Positions 32,659-44,056 of a DNA stretch of 64,000 nucleotides are shown one piece after another. The position numbers were made by a program, and so were the translations under genes. The notes beneath the pieces were generated by a model. It did not search any database. It was not told the DNA's origin and saw only the letters and a list, made by a program, of their open reading frames with translations. Positions within the stretch are counted from its first letter, which is position 1. Every line of letters begins with the position of its first letter. This stretch comes from Gamsiella multidivaricata (Eukaryota; Mortierellomycota; Mortierellomycetes; Mortierellales; Mortierellaceae), in contig NW_026251762.1 in NCBI RefSeq assembly GCF_025024155.1, positions 124,001 to 188,000 on the forward strand, given 5' to 3'.

Positions 32659-33168
32659 CTATTGATCAGCAACCTTAGCAGCCTTGCCAGTCTTCTGGAT
32701 AACAGCCAGGATTTCATCCTAATAAATATAAAAGAGATCCAAAAATCCGTTAGAGTGTGAGCACCAAGGAAAGTGAATGAAAGGTTGCGCAGCATGGTCA
32801 TGTCAACTTGCCTGAGTGAGAGTTGAAGACTCGACAGTGACCTTCTGGGTCTCGAGGGACACATCGAATTTGTCTACGCCTATTCGTATCAAACAAGGGT
32901 GTCGGTGGTTTAGCGGAAGTGTCAATAATAAAAGCGCACATAGCACACTTGACCGCATTCTCCGCAAGCATAAACATCCCAATTATTACCTTGGAGCTTG
33001 GAGAGAACTCTCGTAACAGCGCCAGAGCAGCCGCCACAAGTCATGGTAACGTCGTATTTGTATTGCTAGTGAACAAGAGAGAGAAAGAGCGAGTGGGGTA
33101 AGTTGGTGCAGCGAGTACAAGAGGGTGGAGTGGGTGACATTGCAAGCCAAACGGAATCATACAGTCAT
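32659..33168 (-). CDS. ATX1: Copper chaperone Atx1 (heavy-metal-associated domain)
   Basis: Four exons on the minus strand: 33163..33168, 32990..33065, 32812..32879 and 32659..32718, giving 69 residues. The spliced product reads MTQYKYDVTMTCGGCSGAVT, then RVLSKLQGVDKFDVSLETQK and VTVESSTLTQDEILAVIQKT, ending in KAAKVADQ. The MTCGGC loop is the Cu(I)-binding MxCxxC of Atx1/Atox1, and the K near the C-terminus (KTGK) is conserved. It carries copper from the cytosol to the Golgi Ccc2-type ATPase. The first coding exon is only six bases. The third intron uses a GC donor (CAG|GCAAGT). The 5' flank has TATAAAAG at 33275-33282. Confidence 0.92.
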
Positions 33169-33274
33169 CTTATTGTGGGGGAAAGAGTTGTGTGGAGTCG
33201 AGTGATATCTGACGAGCGGTGGATGTGGAAAGAGATGAGGAGATGAGAAATGAAGCAAGGGCCTTCGCCCCCTC

Positions 33275-33282
33275 CTTTTATA
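33275..33282 (-). promoter_or_regulatory. TATA box (TATAAAAG) of ATX1
   Basis: Minus strand, about 107 bases upstream of the ATX1 start codon. Confidence 0.5.
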
Positions 33283-33828
33283 TGTTCTGTCGCCCTGGGC
33301 CACTAGGTGAGCCATTTTGCAAATGAACAATGGTGCAAAAATACATTTCGTTTTCAAAAGCCCGCACTGGCTGTGGAGGATGTCCCCCATGTTCGAGTCC
33401 TCCTTTGTCAGGCTGACACATCAGCATGCTGGCCAAGCACGGTGATGCAAGAACAGGGCGCAAGTGCGTGCTTGGGTTGCCTGCCCTACACAAGAGGCGT
33501 GCTCCTGCTCAGTGGCCGTGCTGGGCGGGTTTCTAGTCCACATTCGTTACTGAGTTGGCATCATCATGCACAGGGGAAGAGAAGGGTCGCCATCGCCTGA
33601 ACTTTACCTTACCCCACATTTTTTGCGCTGTAGGCCCCACCCATTCAAAGACGTCCTCATCCTTTATGCGTTTGTTCCCACGTTGGGGCGGGACCGTCTG
33701 GTCGTGCCTTGCGGGTATTTGTACCTCCTTTGATGCTTGTCGCCCACCCTCCTTCTTTGTTCTTTCACTCTACGGCCAACCGCAAACCACATACCCACTC
33801 CTCCAACCCACAACAACCAGTGCTTACA
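33283..33828. other. Divergent intergenic region ATX1 / nucleoside hydrolase
   Basis: No gene seen. The right part (about 33760-33828) is C/A-rich, pyrimidine-poor leader sequence typical of a fungal 5' UTR ahead of the nucleoside hydrolase start. Confidence 0.45.
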
Positions 33829-35333
33829 ATGACCAAATCAAGTCCTTGCATCATCGATTGCGATCCCGGCATTGATGACACCCTGGCCATTCTGCATGCC
33901 ATGGGCTCACCCAAGGTCGATGTCAAGGCGATCACCCTGTGCTATGGCAACACAAACAGGGACAACGTGACAAAGAATCTGTTCACCATCCTCCACGTCC
34001 TCGGAAAGGAGGTCAGTTCCGAGCATCTTGCCACCATCCCTGCTGGCCCCAACCGCGACCGCCTGGAACATATCAGAACCAAGAAGCCCGTCATCGCTGT
34101 CGGTACGAGCATGGACCAGAATTGGTTCACAAAGTACCGTGTGCTTGTGCTTTTTGCTGTACATGGCCCAACGCAACTGAATTAATAACAATGATGGGTC
34201 CGCATGGGCATTCTAGGAGCTGATGCCCCCCTCGTTGTCGAGCCAGCATACGGAGAAGACTTCCATGGCCCGGATGGTCTTGGTCGACTGCACTTGAGCG
34301 ATCCTGATCTCGCTCCTTCCGACTGGGCTGAAATTCTTGGTCTATTGGATCCTGAAGGAGTGGGCAAGGAGCTGGACAAAGCTGCGGGTGATTTGCCATC
34401 CGAGAAGCTGTTTACGTTGTCCAGGAAGCCGGCACACGACGAGATTCTGACTCAGCTGGCGGAAGCGGAGCTCAATACCGTGACGATCATTGCACTGGGG
34501 CCCATGACCAACTTGTCGCTGGCATACGAAAAGGACCCGGCTACGTTCGCGCGGGTCAAGCAGGTCATTTGCATGGGAGGCTGCCTCAATATGGCTGGGT
34601 ATGTGTCTGATGATGACAACCACTTGGCTTTCGGCATGTCCCGTCCCAAAACACTTGTTTAACCGATTTTTCATCATATTTGATAGCAATGTTACCCCTG
34701 TGGCAGAGTTCAACTTCCATGCTTGTCCACACTCAGTCCATTCGATTCTGCAGGCGACCATTAACGAGGATCCTGCAAAGGCGATCAAACTATACATGCT
34801 GCCCACCGATGGTAAGTGGAGTGCATTTATAAGGCACTTACTCTGTTTCCACAATCACGATTAACCAGCTCGTATCCTCACCTCGAACGCCTTGTCACAT
34901 AGTCACCCATCAGGTGTCGCTAGAGTCTAAGACTCTCAAGGAATATGTCACTCCTCTGGGGACGCCGTTGTCAAAATTCTCTACACTCCTCCTCGGCTAC
35001 CTGTTTGATCTGTTGGTCACCAAATTGCATTATACGGCCATGAACTTGCATGATCCTCTCTGCATTGGGTTCTTCATTGATTTGGAGCACGAGGCCGATA
35101 TAACTCAGGTGGACTGGCATGTGGAGGAGCATGACATCCGCATTGAGACAGAAGGCAGATTGACTCGAGGAATGTTGGTTGTGGATCGAAGAATCAAGAG
35201 CACCAAGCCTGCACCTGGTTCGCACTCACGCACTCAGGTCGTCCTTAAGGCAGATCCCGAGCGCTACCTCGCTTCCATGCTGTACGATATTTGGGGCGTT
35301 ACAAACTACAATGAACATGCCAAAGATGTTTAA
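33829..35333 (+). CDS. Inosine-uridine-type nucleoside hydrolase
   Basis: Four exons (33829..34102, 34217..34598, 34687..34811, 34903..35333) give 403 residues. The N-terminal DCDPGIDDTLAIL is the calcium-binding Asp cluster of the family. ITLCYGNTNRDNV, IIALGPMTNLSLA, VICMGGCLNMAGN, VTPVAEFNF and NLHDPLCI (the distal metal-binding Asp) follow in the normal order. The enzyme cleaves N-glycosidic bonds of ribonucleosides in purine/pyrimidine salvage. In the segment after EFNF the usual ADP is ACP, a substitution of an often conserved Asp. Splice phases close without exception. Substrate preference cannot be read from the sequence. Confidence 0.92.
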
Positions 35334-35408
35334 ATAAAGACCAATGCGGTGTTCATGGCGCAACACCTCCTATCATCTGTCTATGGATCTTTTTTTATTT
35401 TTATTTTT

Positions 35409-36207
35409 TGGCCGTCAACATTACTCTCCTGAAATTTGTTGACTGGCTCCGCGGACGTGAAGAAGACTCTGGCCGACAGTCGGTCCTGTTCACGGCCAGT
35501 TTGACGAGGCTACAGGCGTATGTGCTCAACTTCACCCCATGGCGCTGTTCCAATTTGGTGACCTTCAAGTCTTCAAAGGGGATTTTGGGAGGTTCCGACA
35601 AGGAATTATCCTCGTAAACGTATCCGGGCATACGAATCTTACTCATCTCCTCACAGATACGGATGGCCAGGTAGGTGACGATTTCATCGCCGAGTTGGCG
35701 CTTGCAGATACGCGGCTCTCCGATAATAGAAACCTGGTCCTAAATCACGAATTTGAGCTCGTTGATTTTTTCTCTATGACTTCTGCTGGCGGTCTTGTCA
35801 GCGGGGATAAGGTCCCCATCGATGAACTTGTCATCTCCCATGGTGATGATCTCCTGAGGAAGGACGGGTGGTTTGCTTCATCTTCCGTCTGCGCAGGGGC
35901 GTGGAGCACCTCCTGGGTCTATTCCTGTTGCTCAGAGGCGTTGGTATTGCCGATGTTGTCAGTGGACCCGTCGGCATTGTTCATCTCATAGCTTCTTCGT
36001 CGTGGGCATGAGTCCCAGAAGGCTGTATGAGCGGTATGTCCCTTTTGGGGCGAGGGTTTCCCCTTGCTGTTTGTTCCCGCCTTCAGCCATTGTAGGTGCT
36101 TGGTCGGAGCATTCGCTGCTGGAAAATAGTGCTGCTCGGGGCCTACACACCAAATCAGGGAAGGTGCCATGTATCACGTGCACAATGTTATTTTCATAGT
36201 TGGCCAC
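35409..36207 (-). pseudogene. Decayed unrecognised gene
   Basis: The minus strand reads, in pieces and different frames: GGNKQQGETLAPKGTYRSYS, then MNNADGSTDNIGNTNASEQQ, then EVLHAPAQTEDEANHPSF, and EIITMGDDKFIDGDLIPADK. After an in-frame TAG it continues with DQVSIIGEPRICKRQLGDE, IVTYLAIRICEEMSKIRMPG and the end CSLVKLAVNRTDCRPESSS to FRRVMLTAKK. At least two frame breaks and one stop interrupt it, although the pieces look like real coding sequence. I do not recognise the family. It sits tightly between the nucleoside hydrolase (75 bases away) and RLI1, so it may be an inserted element or a dying gene. An intron ending at the TAG (ATTTAG) would rescue one of the breaks but not all. Confidence 0.5.
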
Positions 36208-36283
36208 ACAAGAAAAACCTCTTTACCTTCGATCTTTTAACCCACCTTCGGCTTTTCCTCTATCCCTCGATCTCTATATTAGA

Positions 36284-38648
36284 ATGTCGGACGAACTTAC
36301 CCGTGTGGCCATTGTCAACAATGACAAGTGCAAGCCAAAGAAGTGTAGACAGGAATGCAAAAAGTCCTGTCCTGTAGTAAAGATGGGTAAGGATCTTGTT
36401 TGGATCATGGCGTCATAGGCGTTCTGCTGTCTCCACCCCGTCCGAGCAAGGCAAGCCCGCAGCAGCTTTGATTTCCAGCCTGTCAGATACTGCCGCAGCT
36501 TCACTCGACCTCCTTCAGACTTGCATTCACTCACTTGCTCGCTCACTCGTTCAAACGATGGAAAGCAAGCTCTGGGATGCTAACTGGATTCACCAACCGT
36601 TTTGAATTCTGGAATCATAGGCAAGATGTGTATTGAGGTCACACCCAACTCCAAGATCGCCTTCATCTCAGAGGACCTGTGTATTGGTTGCGGTATCTGC
36701 GTGAAGCGTTGCCCCTTCGGCGCCATCCATATTATCAACTTGCCCACCAATTTGGAGAAGGAAGTTACCCACCGTTACTCTGCCAACTCGTTCAAGTTGC
36801 ATCGTCTCCCAGTCCCCAGACCCGGCCAGGTTCTTGGTTTGGTCGGTACTAACGGTATCGGCAAGAGTACCGCCCTCAAGATTCTTGCAGGAAAGCTCAA
36901 GCCCAACTTGGGTCGCTTCGACGATGCTCCAGACTGGCAGGATATTTTGAAGCACTTCCGTGGATCAGAACTTCAGAACTACTTTACCAAGATTCTGGAG
37001 GACAATTTGAGGGCTATTATCAAGCCTCAGTATGTCGACCATCTGCCAAAGGCTGTTTCTGGAAAGGTCGGCGAGCTTTTGGAGGCCAAGCAGGAGCTCG
37101 ATAATCGCCAAATGATGATCGATCTTCTCGGTATGTTCTCAATACACTCTGTCGTGGTTGAGAATACGGAATATAAGGCCGGTCAGCTATGTGGACTGGA
37201 ACGACTGACTGATTTATTGTTTGTTTTCGTCCTCGGCCCCATCTAGATCTTAAGGAGATTTTGCAGCGTGAAGTTGGACAGTTGTCCGGAGGAGAGTTGC
37301 AGCGTTTCGCCATCTCAATTGTGTGCATTCAAAAGGCCGATATGTACGTCGTTTTGTATTCGCGCATTCAGGATGTATTGCCGCAGTAACAATCGACTCA
37401 ACGGTTCATCATTATCCACATATTCACCTGGATATTCATTGGCTACTGCATTTCTTTAGTTACATGTTCGACGAGCCCTCATCCTACCTGGATGTCAAGC
37501 AACGTTTGAATGCTGCTAGGACCATCCGCTCGTTGCTCAAGCCCACCTGCTTTGTCATTGTCGTCGAGCACGATTTGTCCGTTCTGGATTACCTGTCCGA
37601 TTTCATTTGCGTACTCTATGGTGTCCCCTCGGTTTACGGCGTTGTTACTCTTCCCTTCTCGGTCCGTGAAGGTATCAACATTTTCTTGGACGGAAAGGTC
37701 CCCACTGAGAACTTGCGTTTCCGTGACGAATCTTTGACCTTCCGCCTTGCTGAGACTGCTGACGAGCTCCAGGACATGCAGAACCACCGCCGCTATAAGT
37801 ATCCAACCATGACCAAGACCCTGGGCGACTTCAAGCTGAACGTTGAGACCGGTCAGTTCACGGATTCGGAGATCATTGTTATGTTAGGAGAGAACGGTAC
37901 CGGAAAGACCACTTTTATCCGCCTCTTGGCCGGTATCTTGAAACCCGATGGCGAGCAGTACGTCCCCGAGCTCAATGTTTCTTACAAGCCCCAGAAGATC
38001 GCTCCCAAGTTTCAGGTATGTGTTTATGGTGAGGATTTGGCGGTTCTGAAGACTGCATTCGGTAAATGATTATTGATGTCTAATGCTTTCGTTTGTTTTC
38101 TTCGTTTTCAGGGCACCGTCCGTATGCTGTTCTTGAAGAAGATTAAGGCTGCGTTTATGCATCCTCAATTCAACACCGATGTCCTCAAGCCCCTTCAGAC
38201 CGAAGCCATTATCGATAACGAAGTCGGCAACCTGTCAGGAGGAGAATTGCAGCGTGTTGCCATTTGCTTGGCTCTCGGTGCCCCCGCTGATATCTACCTA
38301 ATTGATGAGCCCTCGGCTTATTTGGATTCCGAACAGCGTATTATCGCCGCCAAGGTCATCAAGCGCTTCATTCTTCACGCCAAGAAGACTGCCTTTATCG
38401 TTGAGCACGATTTTATCATGGCTACGTACTTGGCTGACCGTGTGGTTGTTTACACCGGTATTCCCTCCGTCGAGGCCACAGCTGGTACTCCTCAGAGCTT
38501 GTTGACTGGTATGAATAAGTTCTTGTCGTCGCTCGAGATCACCTTCCGCAGAGATCCCACCAACTACCGTCCCAGAATCAACAAGATGGAGTCTGTCAAG
38601 GATAAGGAACAGAAGGCATCTGGAAACTACTTTTTCTTGGAGGACTAA
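36284..38648 (+). CDS. RLI1: Ribosome recycling ATPase Rli1/ABCE1
   Basis: Five exons (36284..36386, 36621..37130, 37247..37343, 37460..38015, 38112..38648) give 600 residues. Two N-terminal [4Fe-4S] cluster motifs are complete ([18 protein letters not shown] and [14 protein letters not shown]). Two ABC domains follow: Walker [13 protein letters not shown] and [12 protein letters not shown], signature LSGGELQR in both, Walker B ending [10 protein letters not shown] and [20 protein letters not shown]-type His switches are present in each half. The protein splits terminated or stalled ribosomes and works with eRF1/Dom34 and initiation factors. Sequence is extremely conserved, with no anomalies. 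Confidence 0.97.
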
Positions 38649-39276
38649 ATGCGTGTCCAGGCTGAGAGACTGTTCCTGGGGATGCGCTTGCGTTGGAGAA
38701 GTAGATGATGGTGCCGTGCAAGCAGGGCTGCTTTACTTTTGCATGTATAGTATCCAATTCATGTTATTGTTTTTTCTGACTATACCGACATCAAGAAATA
38801 ATAAATATAAATGTTTTGTCAGTTATATCATCGTGCGCAAGGCAGTTGTGTCTTGCTTCAAAGGAATGTTGCGGTTTTGTACAGTTTTATCCCGTTGCAG
38901 TTGACATTTCGTCAAGGAGTATGCTTGGATGGCTCCTCAATGCGTCATTGTTCGAATCACGAATGCGTTGTTTGCTAGACAACCTTTTCGATCCGTCTTT
39001 CTTGTCCTTCCGTGAGATACCCGGAACTGGTCAAGATCATGACGAAGCCGCAATGTCCATATGCGTTTCTTGAGATGCTTTATTTCGATATGTTGTGTCT
39101 TCAAGTTGGAACGATCCCAGATTCCTAGACTTTCGGATCCAATAGTGCAAAGTTCTCGCCTAGTCTGTCGCCTGTTGTATATATGTTGTTGCCCCGCTAA
39201 TTTTCCTCCTGTCTAATAGATCAAAACAGGTTCCACGTGTGTCCGTACTGACGATGGTGTCGTGTCCGATGTACCC
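38649..39276. other. Intergenic between convergent RLI1 and LSM8
   Basis: About 630 bases holding the 3' ends of two convergent genes; AATAAA-like signals near 38800. No coding frame was found. Confidence 0.5.
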
Positions 39277-39985
39277 TTAGAGTTTTAATGGATCGAGAGG
39301 TTCGACTAGCATATTGTCGTAATCCGTTGCCTCGTCCAGTTCTTGATCCAGTTCGCCGATGATCGCTCTGTCATTATCGAAAGACTGCAAGTTAGGACAG
39401 GGAAATTCTTCAGATACCCAATTGACGATAAATTAAGCTCATTAGGCCAAGAGAAGAACCAGAGGATATCTTCGGTCCCTGCGTCGGGGAGAACGCTTAC
39501 ATAGTTTCTCCACGGATGACATATACGCCAATAGGTACTGACTTCATGGGTTCTGTTGATGAGAATATCCTCTCATGAGTCTGGCCCAAAATGACGTTTG
39601 CTGCTTGGTCGTATCCCATTAACTGACCCTAGTACAGGAGAGAAGGCATCAAAGAAGAATTAGAGATCATTTCAAAGATTAGACGCGATCAATTTCACTC
39701 CAAGGAATATATCAGATAGTACACATACGACGAGTGTTCGGCCATCGGTCAAGTACACGAATACGGGGTCTGGTGATGTTTTTTGTTAAGTAATGAGAAG
39801 CGTGGGGTTTCATGTCAGTAATTCCGTTCGAAGTTCGACAACGAACACGTCAATAAGCGCGCTCGGCTTCTCCGGTCTTATATCAAAGGTGCAACAAGTT
39901 CCAGTACTGTGCTGTTTCTGACTAGGATGAGCTGTCCGGCATCAAGACACTTACGGTCGACAAGGGTCTTTAACTGATCAGACAT
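39277..39985 (-). CDS. LSM8: U6 snRNA-associated Sm-like protein LSM8
   Basis: Four exons on the minus strand: 39955..39985, 39729..39769, 39501..39628 and 39277..39367, giving 96 residues. It reads MSDQLKTLVDHPVFVYLTDG, RTLVGQLMGYDQAANVILGQ, THERIFSSTEPMKSVPIGVY, VIRGETIAIIGELDQELDEA. The Sm1 (DGR.L.G.L.G.D...N..L) and Sm2 (Y.IRGE.IA.IGELD) motifs and the IGELD end single out LSM8 from other LSM proteins. It is the subunit that directs the LSM2-8 ring to U6 snRNA in the nucleus. Introns were placed by splice consensus plus this match; phases close. Confidence 0.93.
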
Positions 39986-40569
39986 GGTGTATGTAAGGCA
40001 GCGATGGCCGAGAGTCTTGCGCGGAAGTGGTTGGAAAGAGTGCCTCGCGAGCGGGCTGAGTTGGTGACAAGGTTTTCCTGAGAAGACTTCCAATCAAGTC
40101 CTGCTTTCTTTGAGTTTGCAAAAGGTTCCAGTCCGTGAGATAGAGGCGTTTAATATGCTACCTGCGACGCGAGGATAGTATGGAGTGTTGGGAGAAAACA
40201 GGAGAAGAAAGTGTACTAGTCGTGTGTGTTGCGTGAAAGAATGGCGAATGCTAAAAGCGAGGAAAAGGGCAAAGTTGCATGCACCAGAACAGCCAAAGAG
40301 GAACGAAAACACGCAAAGCCACCGGAGCGCTTTTTGCCTTTTTCACTTTCCTTCAAAGTCGTCGTGAGGCCGTGTTCGCATTGTTCAGCCATTCGCGCTC
40401 TTCTTTCTCTCTTCATCCATCCATTCTTTTACCTCTTTCGGCAACCACACTTTATCATACGGGACTTGTCCTGCCAAAGCATTATTTTACTTGGACGAAA
40501 AAAAAAAAAAAAAAAAGGAGCGCAGCAAGGACAGCTCACCTGGGCGAGCACACGCACACTATCACAGCC
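39986..40569. promoter_or_regulatory. Shared divergent promoter region, LSM8 / NC2-alpha
   Basis: The 584 bases between two head-to-head genes. It holds a 21-nt A tract (40498-40518) about 50 bases from the NC2-alpha start. Open frames here are not supported. Bidirectional promoter function is inferred from gene arrangement only. Confidence 0.45.
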
Positions 40570-41892
40570 ATGCGCAAGAAATATAAGACCAAGTTCCCGG
40601 TGGTATGTCTCTTCACTCATCACCAACAAACTACACCAGCCGAGCAAGGAAAATGCTTTGAAAGAACACAGGAAAGATAGTTTCAACGGAAACCTACGGC
40701 GGGATCTCCTATGCGGATGGAGCACATGTTCATCCTCTTGCCATCAGGAAGAACGACAGTTGGCAACTCTATTCCGGCATTATTCTGAACTAGACCCATC
40801 CTTTTTTCAACAATAATGACGACCTATTCTACCCGCACCATGTATCCTTCACTCAACAATCGCAGGACCATCAACATCGTCATCGCAGCCTCTCCAATGA
40901 CTGATACCTGATATATCTACTTACTCTCTCCGCACAATCTATCGCGATGTAGGCGCGTATCAAGAAGATCATGCAAATGGACGAGGATGTTGGCAAGGTC
41001 GCCCAGGCTACCCCTATCCTCATATGTATGTTTAGAAATGGATCAGAAGGATACCCGCAATTACCATGGAGGCGCTGTTTATTTTACCTTGTATTTTTCT
41101 CAACTGGGGAACGACCAATTGGGCGTAATTGAATCTTGGACTAACACCGACCTGCGTTGTTTGTTTGTATGGATTTTTCTATACAAAAATTTTTAGCCAA
41201 AGCATTGGAACTCTTTATGCAGTCCTTGATTGACGAAGCGTGCATGGAAACACGCTCCAAGAACGCAAAACGACTCACAGCCGCGCATCTGTAAGCGAAA
41301 AGAATAATATGTGGCGGTCCCTCCATTCGACTTTTCTTTATATATACATATATTTTTTTTCGCAGCGCAATGCCTAAACACGTTTTGTTTGCTTGCTACT
41401 TGAAAAAAAAAAAAAAAAAAAAAAAGCAAAAAGACTATTCTAGACAAAGACCAATTCGATTTCCTACGGGATATTGTTCAGAACGTTGCAGATCCTCAAG
41501 GCTGTGGATCAGGAGCAGGGGCAGGAGCGTCAGGAACAGGACCAGGAAAGGCAGAAGCAGACGAAGCAAGCAGCAGCGGAAGCAGTAGCCACCACAGCAG
41601 CCACCATGGCGGCAATGCCATGAAGGTGGATGAAGACGATAAAGCCTATGCAGATTTTGCAGGAGCCATGGCAGCAGCAAGGAGGGGGACATCATCAAAG
41701 AAGGCAGTTGCGTAAGTGATTTCGACATGGTTGAGTAGGCGTTTTTACATCTATACTGTGGATCCGAGTCTTTGACATTAACGCGCTTTGTTTCCTTTGA
41801 ATGGGTGTTTTTTTTTTTTTTTTTTTTTTTTTTTTGGTTTTAGAAAAAACGCCGTGAAAGAAGAAGAGGACGATGACTATGACAACGAGTAA
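40570..41892 (+). CDS. BUR6: Negative cofactor 2 alpha (DRAP1/Bur6), histone-fold repressor
   Basis: Five exons (40570..40602, 40953..41025, 41197..41290, 41427..41711, 41844..41892) give 177 residues. The histone fold reads MRKKYKTKFPV, ARIKKIMQMDEDVGKVAQAT, PILISKALELFMQSL, ETRSKNAKRLTAAHLKKTIL and FDFLRDIVQNVAD; this is the H2A-like fold of NC2-alpha. A Gly/Ser/His-rich linker and an acidic end (EEEDDDYDNE) follow. With NC2-beta it binds TBP on DNA and represses or tunes Pol II initiation. Intron 3 ends in 23 A directly before its AG, an unusual 3' splice site; intron 4 has the opposite, a 28-nt T tract. Confidence 0.92.
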
Positions 41893-42094
41893 TACGGTAG
41901 ATAGCAGGGTATAATAAAAAAAAATTATTTGAACGAAGAAAACGTGTCTTTATTTTTCATCCTCCGATGTATTAACAGAATACCCGGCCCTTGAAAAATC
42001 CGGCTAGGAAGGACTGCAAGGCACAGTGGAGTATGTTTGGTTGGCTCGGATGTAAATATGTACAGATGCTCAGGAAAAGAGGGGTCGCAGCCAG

Positions 42095-44056
42095 CTACAC
42101 TCCATATCGCCGGTCTTCGTCCAGCGAACAAGCATTGCGGTGCTCACTCATAGACGTACCCCACTTGCCCTTCTCCTCGTCACCCTCACCATCCTCCTCT
42201 CCATCGTCGCTATCGGTGCTCTCCATAGATTCGGATACCTGCAATGGCAGGTTGGGAACCCAGGCATGTACAAGAATCATTCCTGCAATACCAATACCAA
42301 CAAAGTACACCGAAGGCACATCCCAGCATTCGGCCAGGATCATGTCGATCATCAGACACAATGCGGAACCGGACAGGGCAAAGCACAAGGCCAATGTGGT
42401 CCAGGAACTGCGTCTGCGAACGGGTGTTTCGAATACAAAGAGTTGCTGTTGATGGAGTTCATGTTGCTCCAGAAGCTGGTAGTACAACGTTTTGGACTGC
42501 ATGAGTCCGACGAGGAGACTGCCAAGAGTCATGGTTACGGCGAGGATCATCACCTCTGTCCATCCGGCGAGGTATTCAAAAACTCGTCCGGATGTGTGGG
42601 GCACGGTGGTAAGGTGATCGGAGTTGATACTATTACGGAATTTTTGTACGACTGCAGGAAAGCCAACAAACCATGTGGGAGTGAATAAGGGAGAGGTGCG
42701 GTATCCGCATGGCAGGTCTTGTTCGAGCATCGAGTCGATCATCAGGTCGTTGGTCGCCTTTAAAATATCTTGATGTTGTTTCTCGTCTTTGGGCTTGGCG
42801 ATTAGGTTTTCGGCTTCGAGAGCGACCAGGAAATTGCGGAACACCACAAAGTCTTCAGGATCCATGGTCATCGCGTCCAACGAATCGGGGTCCAAGAAGT
42901 CATCAACGTCCTCTTTGTCCTCGTCCTCGTCTTTTACATTGTCTGTCACGACAGACTCACCCTGTCGGACATTTTTTTGGGAACAATGGTTCGGCTCCTT
43001 ATCCCATGAAGTGGACGCCCACGACTGAAGATCGATATTGCTTGGCCCGTGCTCAAGAACGATCCTGGCCAGACCATCGCTGCGGTTGTTCTGGGGTGGC
43101 GTTCTTGAAACAATAACCGGAGAGGTGCCGATAGTGTTGAAACCCAGGAGAGACGAGAGGGCTATGAGAACTGTCCACATGCCAAGACTTGCCAAAAGAA
43201 TAGTCCTGGGGCGCGGTTGGACCGATGCGTTGCTGCTCAAGGCGCGTTCAAGGCACGTGCACGGGCCTTGCTTCTCCTGATTTTGGTCTTGGTCGTGTCC
43301 ATGCGGTTGCTCTTGTCCCAGAGAAAAATATGTCCAACTTGCCTCGGTCAAAGACATGGAAGTATCGAGAACTAAGGGTCCGTATCCTGAAGGGTATCCT
43401 CTTAGACGTTGCAGGGCCTTCTTGATTGTGCGGATGGTCGGGCAAAGCATGATTCGAGATGTTTTCGGAGTGTGGTTATCAACTGCTCTTGCTGCTGCAC
43501 GACGGTGACAAGCACATTCTGATACTGATACTGATTCTGGGCTCCTCTGAGACAACAACCTGCCGCTTCCATGTTCATGCTGTGCCTCTCTCCTGATTGC
43601 TGTTGTCTTGTTATGTCTCCAGCGCAGGAATGGGGTTTGGAAGTTGTGTGTCTCGAGGATGCTGAGGACCTTAAAAACCGAGAGTGGGGTCATGACGCCC
43701 ACACAGGACAACGCAAGAATACCGAGGAGTGTCTCATTCGATAATAGTGCTTTTGAAGAGGAAGAAGAGGAAGCGTAGGCTGTGAGTGCAGAGGCAAGGT
43801 ATGGGAGAATAGAGGGGAGGAGGAAGAGACTGCCGGCGGTAAGCAGATCGAGGTGTGAGGCGAGAGTTTGAAGGAGGAGATCGTTCTCTTGATAACATTC
43901 CATTTCTTGGGGTTGCGTTTGCTCTTCGTCGAGGAGGGGAAGTATTGCATGGCCGGTGAAGTTGTCAGGATGGGCGCAGGTGATGGTGGTGGTGGTGGTG
44001 ATGCCTGGGGTGGAGATACAGGATGCTGAAGGCTCAAAAATATGCGGACACATCAT
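42095..44056 (-). CDS. Uncharacterised multi-pass membrane protein
   Basis: Single-exon frame of 653 residues from the ATG at 44056. The frame stays open upstream to 44221, but a TATAAATA at 44192-44199 argues for the inner start. Hydrophobic segments: SLFLLPSILPYLASALTAYA, TLLGILALSCVGVMTPLSVF, TILLASLGMWTVLIALSSLL, VMILAVTMTLGSLLVGLMQ, LALCFALSGSALCLMIDMIL and VYFVGIGIAGMILVHAWV. A long polar middle holds an acidic patch (KDEDEDKEDVDDFLDPD), and the C-terminus is acidic. No domain recognised. The neighbouring gene at 45209-46279 has a similar layout of helix, QL-rich linker and helix. Confidence 0.68.
   Translation of the reverse strand: MMCPHIFEPSASCISTPGITTTTTITCAHPDNFTGHAILPLLDEEQTQPQEMECYQENDLLLQTLASHLDLLTAGSLFLLPSILPYLASALTAYASSSSSSKALLSNETLLGILALSCVGVMTPLSVFKVLSILETHNFQTPFLRWRHNKTTAIRREAQHEHGSGRLLSQRSPESVSVSECACHRRAAARAVDNHTPKTSRIMLCPTIRTIKKALQRLRGYPSGYGPLVLDTSMSLTEASWTYFSLGQEQPHGHDQDQNQEKQGPCTCLERALSSNASVQPRPRTILLASLGMWTVLIALSSLLGFNTIGTSPVIVSRTPPQNNRSDGLARIVLEHGPSNIDLQSWASTSWDKEPNHCSQKNVRQGESVVTDNVKDEDEDKEDVDDFLDPDSLDAMTMDPEDFVVFRNFLVALEAENLIAKPKDEKQHQDILKATNDLMIDSMLEQDLPCGYRTSPLFTPTWFVGFPAVVQKFRNSINSDHLTTVPHTSGRVFEYLAGWTEVMILAVTMTLGSLLVGLMQSKTLYYQLLEQHELHQQQLFVFETPVRRRSSWTTLALCFALSGSALCLMIDMILAECWDVPSVYFVGIGIAGMILVHAWVPNLPLQVSESMESTDSDDGEEDGEGDEEKGKWGTSMSEHRNACSLDEDRRYGV

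Noticed and set aside
35700..35800. A short intron ending at ATTTAG to remove the stop in the decayed gene at 35409-36207
   Set aside because: It would be only about 43 bp and would leave the other frame breaks unresolved.
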